The notes under the pieces are model-generated. The model made no database searches. It was not told the DNA's origin and saw only the letters and a program-made list of their open reading frames with translations. Source: Ascoidea rubescens DSM 1968 (lineage: Eukaryota; Ascomycota; Saccharomycetes; Ascoideales; Ascoideaceae). Taken from it: 64,000 nt of DNA. Position 1 is the stretch's first letter; every line of letters starts with the position of its first letter. Shown piece by piece: positions 32,454-42,013 of the stretch. Position numbers and translations under genes: made by a program. The stretch lies in contig NW_017962924.1 in assembly GCF_001661345.1 (NCBI RefSeq), positions 310,001 to 374,000 of the forward strand, in the 5' to 3' direction.

Positions 32454-32803
32454 TTTTGCACTCTCTGTCGCCAGCCAGCAGTGGTAAAAAAGAGACAGAA
32501 GAGTTGAAGAAAATGATTAGAAGTAGTTGGAGATGAACCAGGCTCCAACTCTAGCAATATCGTTGTTTATATTGCAAAAGACAGCTCCTGCGAAAACAGA
32601 CGTTGTTTTCGTCAGGTCCAGCGGTCTGGGAGAGCGTAAACAAACAAGCGTGTGCACGCGCAGCGGTGATTGGCCGCGCTAGACGGAGCAAAGAACGTAA
32701 CGGCCGCCGCTAACACGCACACACTATTAGCACGCACTATTAACACGCACTGTTGGGCTGGTTTCTGCTGTTTCTGTTGTTTTTCCTGTTTTTCCTGCTT
32801 TTG
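32454..32803. promoter_or_regulatory. ULP1 promoter with short GC-rich island
   Basis: A 350-bp interval upstream of ULP1 and just past the SPT8 stop. A GC-rich patch at about 32,580-32,720 includes GTGCACGC and GGCCGCGC-type words and three repeats of the AACACGCAC kind (about 32,711-32,752). No gene is seen. Confidence 0.4.
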
Positions 32804-34897
32804 CTACTCGATATTGATCTCATACATAAGGATGATCTCAGTGCTTACTCCCTGCCACCCTCGGTCTCCACTGGTGCTGATCATAAACCGGCAGGTGTCA
32901 TCGGTGTAGATGTCGCTGAGTATTCCCCCATGATGGCCTGGAACGATGAGATAGGGCACTGTGATATTTCCGTTGATGTTGTTCAAGTTGTTGCTGCTCA
33001 TGTTGTTCAAGTTTCCCTGTGATTCCTCCTTGTACATCTCCAAATCGTACAACCGGATGTTGTCCTGTGATCCACAGAGAAGATGTCGTGAGTTTGGCAT
33101 TGCTTTCACCACTGAGACTGGTCCTGACAAACTTGGAAACGTCAATTTTCTCGACACCCTTGCTTCCTTGCTTGAGTAGTTCAAATAGGGCATTCTTAGC
33201 TCAAATTCTTCCACCAAGTAATTCCTACGACCAGCATATATGTAGTTCCCATCGTTCGAAAAAGCTGTTGACATGCACCATGGTGGTGTCCCCTTTGGAA
33301 CCTTTAAATGAATAACGTTATTCCCATTTTTACTTATTCTTCGATCCCATATATCAATTATCCCATCAATTGATGACGACGAAAAAACATTAATATCTTT
33401 ACTTATGTCCTTATCACTTGATCCATTGTTCTTATCAACACCGTTCTCCGTATCATAATCATCATTATCACCGCTGTTCTTTAAATTCGCATTCCCATTT
33501 CCATTTTCAGTCTCACTTTCTTTTTCTTTATTGTTTTCTTTGTCCCTTTTTCTAGTTTCTCTTTCACTATCATCCAGTCCATCATCAGAATCTCCAAATA
33601 ATGAGTCTAAATCATCATCTTCCTCTTTAACCAGTGATGAGGAATCATTATTATAATAGTCTTCATAACTATTTTTCAAATCAATCTCAATAGAATTATC
33701 CGGTCTCCATTGGATATTAGAAATCTGTCCAGTTGAGCCAATAAACTCATTTATAACTTTTCCTGAATTTAAATCCCATTCCAATATATTTCTATCCCAT
33801 GAACCTGATAACACTTTATCATCATAGTTATTTAATTCCAATCTTGATACAGTATCCTTATGCCCATCCAAATATCCATGAATTAATCCTTCTTTATGTC
33901 TAATTGAATGCAATGCAATTCCACCCGATTTCAATCCAGATAATAACCATAATGATTCTCTTTGCACTGCTAACGAGTAAACGGGCGATAATTTTGGTTC
34001 ATAAAGCTCAGTACTCTTACTTGTTGAATTATGTGATGATGATGATGATAATGATGATGTCTTATGACCCTTTAAATCTGATTTTCTAATCGGCTGCTCA
34101 TTTTCCCAATAACTAACAATAACACCGGCTTTTGTTATGGAATCAACCATTGAATGTTTCTGCGCACCTGTAAGAATAGATTTTCCCTCAATTGATGCCA
34201 TAAAATCATACTTCCTTATAAATCCGTCTTCTCCCCCTGTAAACAAAAACCTAGGCCCTCTAGTTAATGCCATACAATGAACCTGTGATGCATATGGTAT
34301 CGCAACCGTTGGCAATATCTCAAATGTCTTTGCATTTCTAGCTTTTGACATTAATTCTTTTCTAGTAATTTTTCGGGTTGCTACTAAATCAACTTTAACG
34401 GTACTATCGCCTTCATTGTTTTTATCCTTTATCACAATTCCGTTTTCCTTTCCAGCTCCTCTTTCGTTGTTCTTATTTGCAGGTATTATATTGGAACCAC
34501 TATTATTGATGTTGCTAACATTATCACTATTGCCATTATCGTCACCATTGGTTTTATCATCATTTCCGCTGATAGTTTCTCTATTGGTTGGACCTGTTTT
34601 CTTGGTTTTGTCAGTGGAATCATCCACATTGACATCTAGCATTTCTTCGTCTTGATCGTCGTCCTGGTCATCATCGTCCTGATCATCATCATCCTGATTG
34701 TCTGAATCATCCCCATCTATGTCTGGCTCTTCGTCATTAATATCATCGTTATCATTGTCGTTGTCGTTGTCATTATCGTTGTCATTGTCATCGTCCAGAT
34801 TCTCGTTCTGCGTCACGTCACCTGTGCCTTCGTTCTCATCATACTCATCATCATAATTGTACTCATCTGCTTCCAGTATAGGCACTGACCCATCCAT
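32804..34897 (-). CDS. SPT8: SAGA subunit Spt8, WD40 repeat protein
   Basis: Spt8 is the SAGA component that contacts TBP and helps deliver it to promoters. The 697-residue product has a long acidic head with DND repeats and QDDDDQDDDDQ-type runs (about 1-110). After it comes the Spt8 hallmark, beginning near residue 185: MSKARNAKTFEILPTV, then VAIPYASQVHCMALTRGPRFLFTGGEDGFIRKYDF. Further WD40 blades follow (HKDTVSRLELN, GSWDRNILEWDL, SSIDGIIDIWDRR). An acidic insert interrupts the propeller at about 445-530, as in other Spt8 proteins. I start at the ATG at 34897 (MDGSVPILEADEY). The frame is open six codons upstream with only GTG codons. It diverges from ARP5. Confidence 0.95.
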   Translation of the reverse strand: MDGSVPILEADEYNYDDEYDENEGTGDVTQNENLDDDNDNDNDNDNDNDNDDINDEEPDIDGDDSDNQDDDDQDDDDQDDDQDEEMLDVNVDDSTDKTKKTGPTNRETISGNDDKTNGDDNGNSDNVSNINNSGSNIIPANKNNERGAGKENGIVIKDKNNEGDSTVKVDLVATRKITRKELMSKARNAKTFEILPTVAIPYASQVHCMALTRGPRFLFTGGEDGFIRKYDFMASIEGKSILTGAQKHSMVDSITKAGVIVSYWENEQPIRKSDLKGHKTSSLSSSSSHNSTSKSTELYEPKLSPVYSLAVQRESLWLLSGLKSGGIALHSIRHKEGLIHGYLDGHKDTVSRLELNNYDDKVLSGSWDRNILEWDLNSGKVINEFIGSTGQISNIQWRPDNSIEIDLKNSYEDYYNNDSSSLVKEEDDDLDSLFGDSDDGLDDSERETRKRDKENNKEKESETENGNGNANLKNSGDNDDYDTENGVDKNNGSSDKDISKDINVFSSSSIDGIIDIWDRRISKNGNNVIHLKVPKGTPPWCMSTAFSNDGNYIYAGRRNYLVEEFELRMPYLNYSSKEARVSRKLTFPSLSGPVSVVKAMPNSRHLLCGSQDNIRLYDLEMYKEESQGNLNNMSSNNLNNINGNITVPYLIVPGHHGGILSDIYTDDTCRFMISTSGDRGWQGVSTEIILMYEINIE

Positions 34898-35384
34898 CGT
34901 TCTTAGCTTCACCACCTTCTACAAACAGCTGTTTTCCACCGAAACACCCAAAACCAGTTTTTTCACTCCTCTAGCACGTGTTTTCCGGCACCAAATCCAT
35001 CAATTCTCACACCTCCTCGTCTCACCAGCAGCTGCTCCACCCAAACCGCCATAATTTTTGACAACTTCCATTGAACAGCTTAAAGAAATTCAGTTTTCTT
35101 TCTTCTCTTTTCTCTCCTTCTCTTTCTGCTCTTGTAGCTTATTGTTCTTTCCAGAAGAACCTCGGAAGTATGTTCCTCAGCACGTGTTTTTTTGATCTGG
35201 AATTAAACTTTGAAGATTTTTGATTCAAAACATTTTGAAATTTGGTTTGATGAGATTTCAAAATATCAGTTAATCTATTTTTTGTGTTTGGGTTTGTTAA
35301 TTGTTCTGGTATTGTTTGTTTGGTAATTAGAATAAATTTCTGGCTGCCTATATATTTTTGGATCTTTTAATATTCTTTCCAATC
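34898..35384. promoter_or_regulatory. Divergent promoter SPT8/ARP5 with paired E-boxes
   Basis: A 487-bp head-to-head interval. Two E-boxes in the same extended context AGCACGTGTTTT lie at 34974-34985 and 35180-35191 (CACGTG cores 34975-34980 and 35181-35186), 206 bp apart and in the same orientation. C/T-rich tracts lie between them. The shared flanks suggest one factor, probably Cbf1-like, controlling both chromatin genes; that is inference. Confidence 0.5.
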
Positions 35385-37652
35385 ATGACTGTAATAAAAG
35401 TCAAAAGTAACAAAGAACTTCCTCCCCAAAAGATATATTATTTACCTGATCAAATCTCTCCTGATTCTACTGAGCCTTATAACTCTCACTATGGTGCTGG
35501 CATTCCAATCGCAATTGATTTTGGAACATCTGATATGAGAATTGGGTTAACAAATAATTTGTCTCCTTCAAATATCTTTCCATCTGTAATTTCTCGGTAT
35601 AGAGATCGTAAATTGGCTCAAACTTTAACTTTTGTCGGCTATGATGTTTACCTAGATTCAAGTTTTAAATCCTCATTAAAGACTCCATTTGATGGCCCTC
35701 TAATAACTAACTGGGATTATGTGGAATGGATGCTAGATTACTCCTTTCATCATATCGGTGTTGATTCCGATGGTTTTGTTGATAATCCTATAGTTATGTC
35801 AGAATTATTAGGTGCCCCTTCACAGCAAAGAAAAAATATGTTGCAATTATTATTTGAAGCATATAGAGTACCAAAAGTTACATTTGGCATTGATGATTTA
35901 TTCTCCTATTATCAAAATAATGGTAAAAATGGTTTAGTGATTGGTGCTGGTAATCAAGCTATAAATATCATCCCCGTAATAAACTCAAAACCAATTTTAA
36001 CTGAAGCTAAAAGAATCAACTGGGGTGGCAGTCTGTGTGTTGATTACTTGTCAAAATTGATTAATCTAAAATATCCTTATTTTCCATCAAAGATAAATAA
36101 TCATCAGTTTGAAATCCTAATGAGAAATCATTGCTATGTATCAAAAGATTATCAAGAAGAGATAAACCATATTTTTGATTTGAATGTACTAGAAAAAACA
36201 GATGTCTTAATTGAAGCTCCATATGTTGAAAATGTCCAGCCTATTAAAACCGAAGAAGAACTAAAAAGAATAGCCGAAAAGAGAAAAGAAAGTGGTAGAA
36301 GATTACAAGAACAAGCTCAAAAATCTCGTCTAGAAAAATTAATTCAAAAGGAAAAAGATTATGAATATTATACAAAATTAAAAAACAGTTTAGAAGAATT
36401 AAATAAAAAACAAATAATTCATACTTTAGAAGCTGAAGGCTTTGATGATGAATCTGATTTTAAAAAATATTATAATAATTTAGAAAAATCAATTAAAAGA
36501 GCAAGAAAAGCTGATATAGGTGGAAACAATGATGAGATCGAATCTGAAACCCCACCTGAATTCCCATTAGTCGATATTCCCGATGATCAATTAACTGAAG
36601 ATCAAATAAAGGAAAAAAAAACTCAAAAGTTTCTTAAAGCAAATTATGATGCTAGGAAGAAAGCACACGAAGAAAAATTATTGGAAAAGAAAAGATTAGA
36701 AGAATTGGAAATTCAAGAAGAAAAATGGAGAAAAGAAGATCTTAATGGCTGGATTCAAGACAAAAGAAAAAAATTAAATTCTGTACTAAAGAAAAAAAAA
36801 GATAGAAAAAAATTAAGAGAAGAATTAAATGATAGGAAATCTCATGCTGCTCAGATAAGAATGAAAAACATAGCAGTTTTGGCTGCAGAAAATTCAGTTC
36901 CAAATACATCGGGAAATAATACTAGAAGCTCCAAGAGAAAGAGAACTATTACAATAGATAATGATCCCAATGATACATTTGGAGCTAATGATGACGACTG
37001 GGCAATTTACAGAGATATTGCTAACGTTGAAGATGAAGATGAAATTGAGGAAGAAAATCAGTTAATGTTAAAATTAGAAGCTGATTTGTTACAATATGAC
37101 CCCAATTTTTCAATTGAAAATACTTATGATTCTCAATTCAACTGGAGAAAAAGTATAATTCATAAATTTTTAAGAGGTCCAAGAGATTATGATTCAGAGA
37201 AAACACAGCACCAATATCAATTTCATATGAACATAGAAAGAATAAGAGTTCCAGAGACAATGTTTCAACCATCAATTGTCGGTGTGGATCAAGCAGGTAT
37301 ATCTGAGTTAAGTGAAAATATTATTGTTAATAGATTGCCCAGTGAGGGATTTTATTCTAAAAATGAAATTGAAAAAGCCCCAATCATTAATGATATATTT
37401 TTAACAGGAGGGCTATCTCATTTTAAAAATTTTGATGAAAGACTAAAAAATGACTTTACATCTTTCTTGCCTGTTAATTCCAAAATTAATATCAGAAGAG
37501 CTATTGATCCAAGATTGGATGCGTGGAGAGGAATGGCCAAATTTTCTAATAATATTGATTCTAAAAATGCTTTTATAACCAAACAAGAATATGAAGAAAT
37601 GGGGCCAGATTATATAAAAGAACATAATCTAGGCAATTTTGGATATTTTTAA
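35385..37652 (+). CDS. ARP5: Actin-related protein Arp5 (INO80 complex)
   Basis: Arp5 with Ies6 forms the nucleosome-contacting arm of the INO80 chromatin remodeler. The 755-residue product starts with an actin nucleotide-binding signature (IPIAIDFGTSDMRIGL, about 44-59) followed by GLVIGAGNQAINIIPV and AKRINWGG. A large charged coiled-coil insertion (about 290-505), rich in KKRLEELEIQEEKWRKE-type sequence, is characteristic of Arp5. The second half of the actin fold follows, with IFLTGGLSHFKNFDERL and DPRLDAWRGMAKF. I chose the ATG at 35385 (MTVIKVKSNKELPP); the open frame upstream has no ATG. The only CUG codon I found in it is at 36033. A second INO80 gene, NHP10, lies about 12 kb downstream. 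Confidence 0.96.
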   Translation: MTVIKVKSNKELPPQKIYYLPDQISPDSTEPYNSHYGAGIPIAIDFGTSDMRIGLTNNLSPSNIFPSVISRYRDRKLAQTLTFVGYDVYLDSSFKSSLKTPFDGPLITNWDYVEWMLDYSFHHIGVDSDGFVDNPIVMSELLGAPSQQRKNMLQLLFEAYRVPKVTFGIDDLFSYYQNNGKNGLVIGAGNQAINIIPVINSKPILTEAKRINWGGSLCVDYLSKLINLKYPYFPSKINNHQFEILMRNHCYVSKDYQEEINHIFDLNVLEKTDVLIEAPYVENVQPIKTEEELKRIAEKRKESGRRLQEQAQKSRLEKLIQKEKDYEYYTKLKNSLEELNKKQIIHTLEAEGFDDESDFKKYYNNLEKSIKRARKADIGGNNDEIESETPPEFPLVDIPDDQLTEDQIKEKKTQKFLKANYDARKKAHEEKLLEKKRLEELEIQEEKWRKEDLNGWIQDKRKKLNSVLKKKKDRKKLREELNDRKSHAAQIRMKNIAVLAAENSVPNTSGNNTRSSKRKRTITIDNDPNDTFGANDDDWAIYRDIANVEDEDEIEEENQLMLKLEADLLQYDPNFSIENTYDSQFNWRKSIIHKFLRGPRDYDSEKTQHQYQFHMNIERIRVPETMFQPSIVGVDQAGISELSENIIVNRLPSEGFYSKNEIEKAPIINDIFLTGGLSHFKNFDERLKNDFTSFLPVNSKINIRRAIDPRLDAWRGMAKFSNNIDSKNAFITKQEYEEMGPDYIKEHNLGNFGYF

Positions 37653-38272
37653 TGCAGTTTTAAGTTTTCATACTATAATTTGACTTTCAATAGCTGAGAA
37701 ACTTTGTTTGGCTTAATGTACAATAACATTTTAGTTTTACTATATTTATTTTACTTTCGAACAAAAGTTTTGTAGTCTTCAATTGAAATTCTTTTTGCAG
37801 TGTGGTTTTTATCGTTTGTATTACTTCAAAGTTTACAAATAGAACATTTTTCCTGTCTTCTTCAGCCGGAACACACAAAAAGTCCATTTTAATGTGTGTG
37901 AGGAAGTTTACATATTAAAAAAAGGTTTTTATTAAAAATAGTGCTAATATTCAACAATCGATAATCTAAATATAACCCAGTACTAGTTTTAAGTTCTATG
38001 ACCAATCGATAATTAATCAAAGAGCTAAAATGGATTGCATTCTCAGATATTATTAACACATATTTCTAAAGATAGAATATTTAAGAAAGAACCATTTTTA
38101 TTTTTATAAGCAGTTCATGTCAACGAAAAAAAAATCTTTTAATACTCTCTTGAAAACTAGATAATTAACGCTAAAGTTATTAGATTACAAAATAAAAGAG
38201 TTCTCGTCTCGGTCTTTCAAAAAATAAACAAAAAATGTAGCATTATTATACAAAGAAATATGATTTTGCAAT
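37653..38272. other. Convergent intergenic ARP5/NOP2
   Basis: About 620 bp between two 3' ends. AT-rich, with nothing coding-like. A CATAAA/TATATT-rich stretch fits 3'-end formation on both strands. No repeats or RNA gene seen. Confidence 0.5.
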
Positions 38273-40255
38273 TTATTTATCGGAGCTTTTACCATTCAAA
38301 ACCTTTTTGGGATTTATACCCTTTTTCCTTAAACTAATCTTCACTGCTTTCTCAATATACTTTCTATCTTCTTCTTCTTCGAATTTTGAAAAATCATCTT
38401 TGATGATACTTTCTTCTAATTCCTCATCAGCTCGTATCATTGCTTCTTTCTCTTTGGCACCAGCTTTACTAGTGTCATGAGGACTTGGAGCTGTTTTCTT
38501 GAATTTAGCAACGTAAAAACCATCAACATTATAAGTATGTGGATAATATCTTCGTGTTAATTTGAGAGAGGAGTTAAAGTGCTTCCCTCTATAGCCAGTA
38601 AATCCTTCTTTACCTATAATCAAACCAGTTTCCACCAACTTAACATTGGGTCTTTTTCTCAAAGCGTAGTTTACAACTGCTTCATTCTCATCGACTGTAA
38701 CAGAACAAGTAGAGTAAACAATATAACCGCCAGTTTCTGAATTGGCATTCACAGAATCAATAGCAGATAAAAGCAATTGTTTTTGTAAGTAAGGAACATC
38801 GATGAAATCCTTCTCTGTTCTTGAGGTTTTAACCGAATTGTCTTTAGAGATAACACCAGTTCCCGAACAAGGAGCATCAAGTAAAACTCTGTCGAATCCC
38901 CCAATAACCTTTGGAAACTCTCTGGCATCATGGTTGCACACAATTGTATTGCGACACCCAAGTCTATGTATATTAGCAATCAAAGATTTGGTTCTGGCTT
39001 TATTTGAATCGTTAGCAAATACCACACCGGTATTTTTCATCATCGAAGAAATGTAAGTGGTTTTACCACCAGGAGCAGCAGCCATATCAAGAATACGCTC
39101 ATTTTCTTGAGGATCCAATGCCATCACTGGCAAGAAAGATGAGGCAGCTTGCAAAATATAATGGCCAGCAAGATATTCAGGCGTAGCACCGATAGGAACC
39201 TGAGAATCAAAAATTTGTAAACCAACTTTAGTCCAGTTTCCAATAGGCTGAAGATTAACACCTTTGTTCACCAAAGCTTGAGCTAAATTTCTTCTTCTGG
39301 ATTTCAAAGTATTTGTTCTTATAGTTACAGGCCTAGCAATTTCATTGGCTTCAAAAAATTCTAGTGCTTCAGTGGGAGAAAATAAGTTGAACAATTTTTC
39401 TGCCAAAAATGGAGTATAATTGAAATAATCACACACGTCTTTAACAAACCTATTAATATAATCGGTTCTACTTCTACCTTCTTCAGCCAAGTTTTTGAAG
39501 TCTTCAAGCACTTTTGTAATTTCTATTAATCTCGTTCTTGAAATTGTGACATCTTTTGGTCCTTTGCTCAATGCTTCTTCTTCTTGTTCTGTTGGCAAAA
39601 TTTTGGCTCTAGACTGAACAGTATTGCCTTCTAACAATTCTTCTTCAGCGTCAGCATCCTCTTCTGCTTTTTCCTGATCTAATTTATTTGAAAAAAGTTC
39701 AATATTTTTAACATTTAATTTCTCAATATCATCTGAATCATACTCATCATCATCACTAAATATTGGTTGATCTTGATCTTGCTCTTGCTCGGAATCGAAA
39801 TCAGAACCTACAGATCCATTTCCTTCCAAATCAAATTCATCATTAAGTTCTTCTCCTTCTAAGTTGTCTTCATCGTCATCGTCATCAAAAAGGGTTTTTC
39901 TGGCACTAGCCAATTCATCCAAATCTACTTCAGGTAAGTCATCTGGGAATACATCTTCTGATTCCTCTATTTTCTTGGATTTTTTAGACTTTTTAGATTT
40001 TTTCGATTTATTATCCTTTTCAGTTTTCAATTCTTTTTCAGTTATTTTACTTTCTTTATTGTTCTTTTTTACTTTTTTATCAGACTTCTTAGGCTTTTCG
40101 TCTTTTGTAATTTTTGCTTTAGTCTCTTTAGTTTGTTTGGTCTCTTTAATGCCATTTTGTTCCAATTCCTTTTTTTCAGACTTTAACTTTTTAGAGTGGA
40201 ATTCCTCAATAGGAAGAGGATCTTTTTGTTTTCTCTTTGAACGATTTACACCCAT
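38273..40255 (-). CDS. NOP2: 25S rRNA m5C methyltransferase Nop2
   Basis: Nucleolar enzyme that makes 5-methylcytosine in 25S rRNA and is needed for 60S subunit assembly. The 660-residue product has a Lys/Glu/Asp-rich nucleolar head (1-235). An RNA-binding lead-in follows (RSRTDYINRFVKDVCDYF, VTIRTNTLKSRRR). The Rossmann methyltransferase core comes next: SAM motif MAAAPGGKTTYISS, VFANDSNKARTKSL, the PCSGTG motif with its conserved Cys, and the second catalytic Cys in VYSTCSV. A basic tail follows. The start at 40255 (MGVNRSKRKQKDPLP) is supported by the basic nucleolar signal. I found no CUG codon in the whole gene. It diverges from TRM6, another RNA methyltransferase gene. Confidence 0.97.
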   Translation of the reverse strand: MGVNRSKRKQKDPLPIEEFHSKKLKSEKKELEQNGIKETKQTKETKAKITKDEKPKKSDKKVKKNNKESKITEKELKTEKDNKSKKSKKSKKSKKIEESEDVFPDDLPEVDLDELASARKTLFDDDDDEDNLEGEELNDEFDLEGNGSVGSDFDSEQEQDQDQPIFSDDDEYDSDDIEKLNVKNIELFSNKLDQEKAEEDADAEEELLEGNTVQSRAKILPTEQEEEALSKGPKDVTISRTRLIEITKVLEDFKNLAEEGRSRTDYINRFVKDVCDYFNYTPFLAEKLFNLFSPTEALEFFEANEIARPVTIRTNTLKSRRRNLAQALVNKGVNLQPIGNWTKVGLQIFDSQVPIGATPEYLAGHYILQAASSFLPVMALDPQENERILDMAAAPGGKTTYISSMMKNTGVVFANDSNKARTKSLIANIHRLGCRNTIVCNHDAREFPKVIGGFDRVLLDAPCSGTGVISKDNSVKTSRTEKDFIDVPYLQKQLLLSAIDSVNANSETGGYIVYSTCSVTVDENEAVVNYALRKRPNVKLVETGLIIGKEGFTGYRGKHFNSSLKLTRRYYPHTYNVDGFYVAKFKKTAPSPHDTSKAGAKEKEAMIRADEELEESIIKDDFSKFEEEEDRKYIEKAVKISLRKKGINPKKVLNGKSSDK

Positions 40256-40530
40256 TTATAAATATATAAAACAAAATTTCTAGATGAAGATTCTGATTAA
40301 TTTCTATCTTAAAATTTAAATTTTTTTTCAAGTTTTTGTTCTTTGAAATTTTTTTTTCATAATGACCGAAAAAAGTAATGACCCGTATTGCTGGTTTTAG
40401 TTTTTTGAATTTATTGAAGATTTTTCAGATTTTTCAGAGATTTTTTAACAATCTTCAATGTTCCAAAAGAGAAGCTAAAATAGATTATTAAAATATAAAC
40501 AAAAAAAGCGAAAAGAAAAAAGAAAAAAAG
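40256..40530. promoter_or_regulatory. Divergent promoter NOP2/TRM6
   Basis: A 275-bp head-to-head interval. It contains the dyad-like TGAAATTTTTTTTTCA at 40344-40359. It resembles the RRPE element (TGAAAATTTTT) of yeast ribosome-biogenesis genes, which would suit both genes. No clear PAC (GATGAG) element was found. Poly-A tracts lead into the TRM6 start. Confidence 0.45.
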
Positions 40531-41985
40531 ATGAATGAAGAATTCGTGCTGGAAACAAAGGGGAAAAACCGTTTAATTATTAGTCCGAATCAATATTGTT
40601 TCATCAAACTTCCATCAAGTGGAATAAAGATCGTTCAGTTGAGACCTGATGGTGTAATTTCATTGGGAAAATTTGGCTGTTTTGAAGTTAATTCAGTACT
40701 TAATCATCCATATGGAGAAACATTTGAAATCATTGAGAATAAACAGGCTCGAGCAATTTATACAGATGCATTTGAGGCTGGAAACGATGATGAAGATTTA
40801 GAAGAAGAGAATATTTCTGAAGCAGAGATTTCATCGAAGTTGCTATCTACAGATAAGGAAAACAAAAGTAGATTAGATAATAGAGATGTAAATGATATTG
40901 GATCTGGTGTTCAAAAATTGACAAGCGTGGAGATTGAACTTTTAAAAAAAGACAGTGAGCTATCGAATAAGGGAAAAGGTATTATTGAAAAATTGATTGA
41001 GAGTCATACAAATTTTAATAAAAAAACAGTCCATTCACAAGAAAAATATGTCAAAAGAAAACAGCAGAAGTTTTTAAAAGTTTTCACTATTGAGTATTTA
41101 TCAGCGTCAAATTTACTAAGATTTTATACAAGTAAGGATTTTGGGAAGATTCATGAATTAAGTGAAGAATCACTTGGACTAATGATATCGTTAGCAGATG
41201 TTAGACCAGGTGGAAGATATCTTGTTGTTGATGAGTGTTTAGGGTTAATTGTTTATACAATGATGGAAAGAATGAATTTGCAAGGAGAAATTGTATTAAT
41301 ACATGAGAATGAGCATGCAAATTTGATTTCTTTAAAATATAGTGATTATAGTGAAGAGGAGATTAAAAAATTTGTTAAAACAATAAATTGGTTACAATTT
41401 TTTGAGCCAGATAATGAAAAAATTAAATTTCCAATTAAAAGTGAAACTGAAATCTCGTTATTGACCGCCCAAAAGAGAAGCAATTATTATCGTCATAAAA
41501 GAAATGCTGAAATTACAAACTCTGTTATAGATAATGTTAAAAGAGGACAATTTGATGGGTTAATTATGGCCAGTACATTATATTTACCGAAACTATTACC
41601 TAAAATAGTTGATAAAATTGGAGGATCAAGAGCAATTGTGTGTTATAGTAATAACAAGGAGTTATTGAACGAGACAAATCATGTATTACTTAACGATGTA
41701 AGAGTTATAAATTCCAAGATTTTAGAGACTAGAGTTCGACCATATCAAAGCATTCCAGGAAAGTTGCATCCATTAATGACGATAAGAAGTGGAGGGGGAT
41801 ATTTACTATGGGGATTGAGAGTTATTCCTGGAGATAAAATAAAGGCTACGGGTAGAGGAAATAAAAAAAGTAAGGATATAAAAGAGAAAGAAGCTGAGAA
41901 GCAGGAGGAAAAAAAAGTAAAAGATGCTAAAATTGAAGGAAAAGATGATTTAGAGAGGGAGTTGAAAAAGCCTAAAATAGAATGA
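40531..41985 (+). CDS. TRM6: tRNA m1A58 methyltransferase non-catalytic subunit
   Basis: Trm6 (Gcd10) pairs with catalytic Trm61 (Gcd14) to make 1-methyladenosine at position 58, which stabilises initiator tRNA-Met. The 484-residue product has the Gcd10 amino region (IKIVQLRPDGVISLGKFGCFEVN, HPYGETFEI), the central block VFTIEYLSASNLLRFY, the degenerate Rossmann core (VRPGGRYLVVDECLGLIVYTMMERM, with no full SAM-binding motif) and the C-terminal GGSRAIVCYSNNKELL to KLHPLMTIRSGGGYLLWGLRV. A Lys/Glu tail ends it. The ATG at 40531 is the only start. Its 3' end faces MTQ1 with 28 bp between stop codons. Confidence 0.96.
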   Translation: MNEEFVLETKGKNRLIISPNQYCFIKLPSSGIKIVQLRPDGVISLGKFGCFEVNSVLNHPYGETFEIIENKQARAIYTDAFEAGNDDEDLEEENISEAEISSKLLSTDKENKSRLDNRDVNDIGSGVQKLTSVEIELLKKDSELSNKGKGIIEKLIESHTNFNKKTVHSQEKYVKRKQQKFLKVFTIEYLSASNLLRFYTSKDFGKIHELSEESLGLMISLADVRPGGRYLVVDECLGLIVYTMMERMNLQGEIVLIHENEHANLISLKYSDYSEEEIKKFVKTINWLQFFEPDNEKIKFPIKSETEISLLTAQKRSNYYRHKRNAEITNSVIDNVKRGQFDGLIMASTLYLPKLLPKIVDKIGGSRAIVCYSNNKELLNETNHVLLNDVRVINSKILETRVRPYQSIPGKLHPLMTIRSGGGYLLWGLRVIPGDKIKATGRGNKKSKDIKEKEAEKQEEKKVKDAKIEGKDDLERELKKPKIE

Positions 41986-42013
41986 AGATTGATTGATTAA
42001 TTGATTGATTGTA

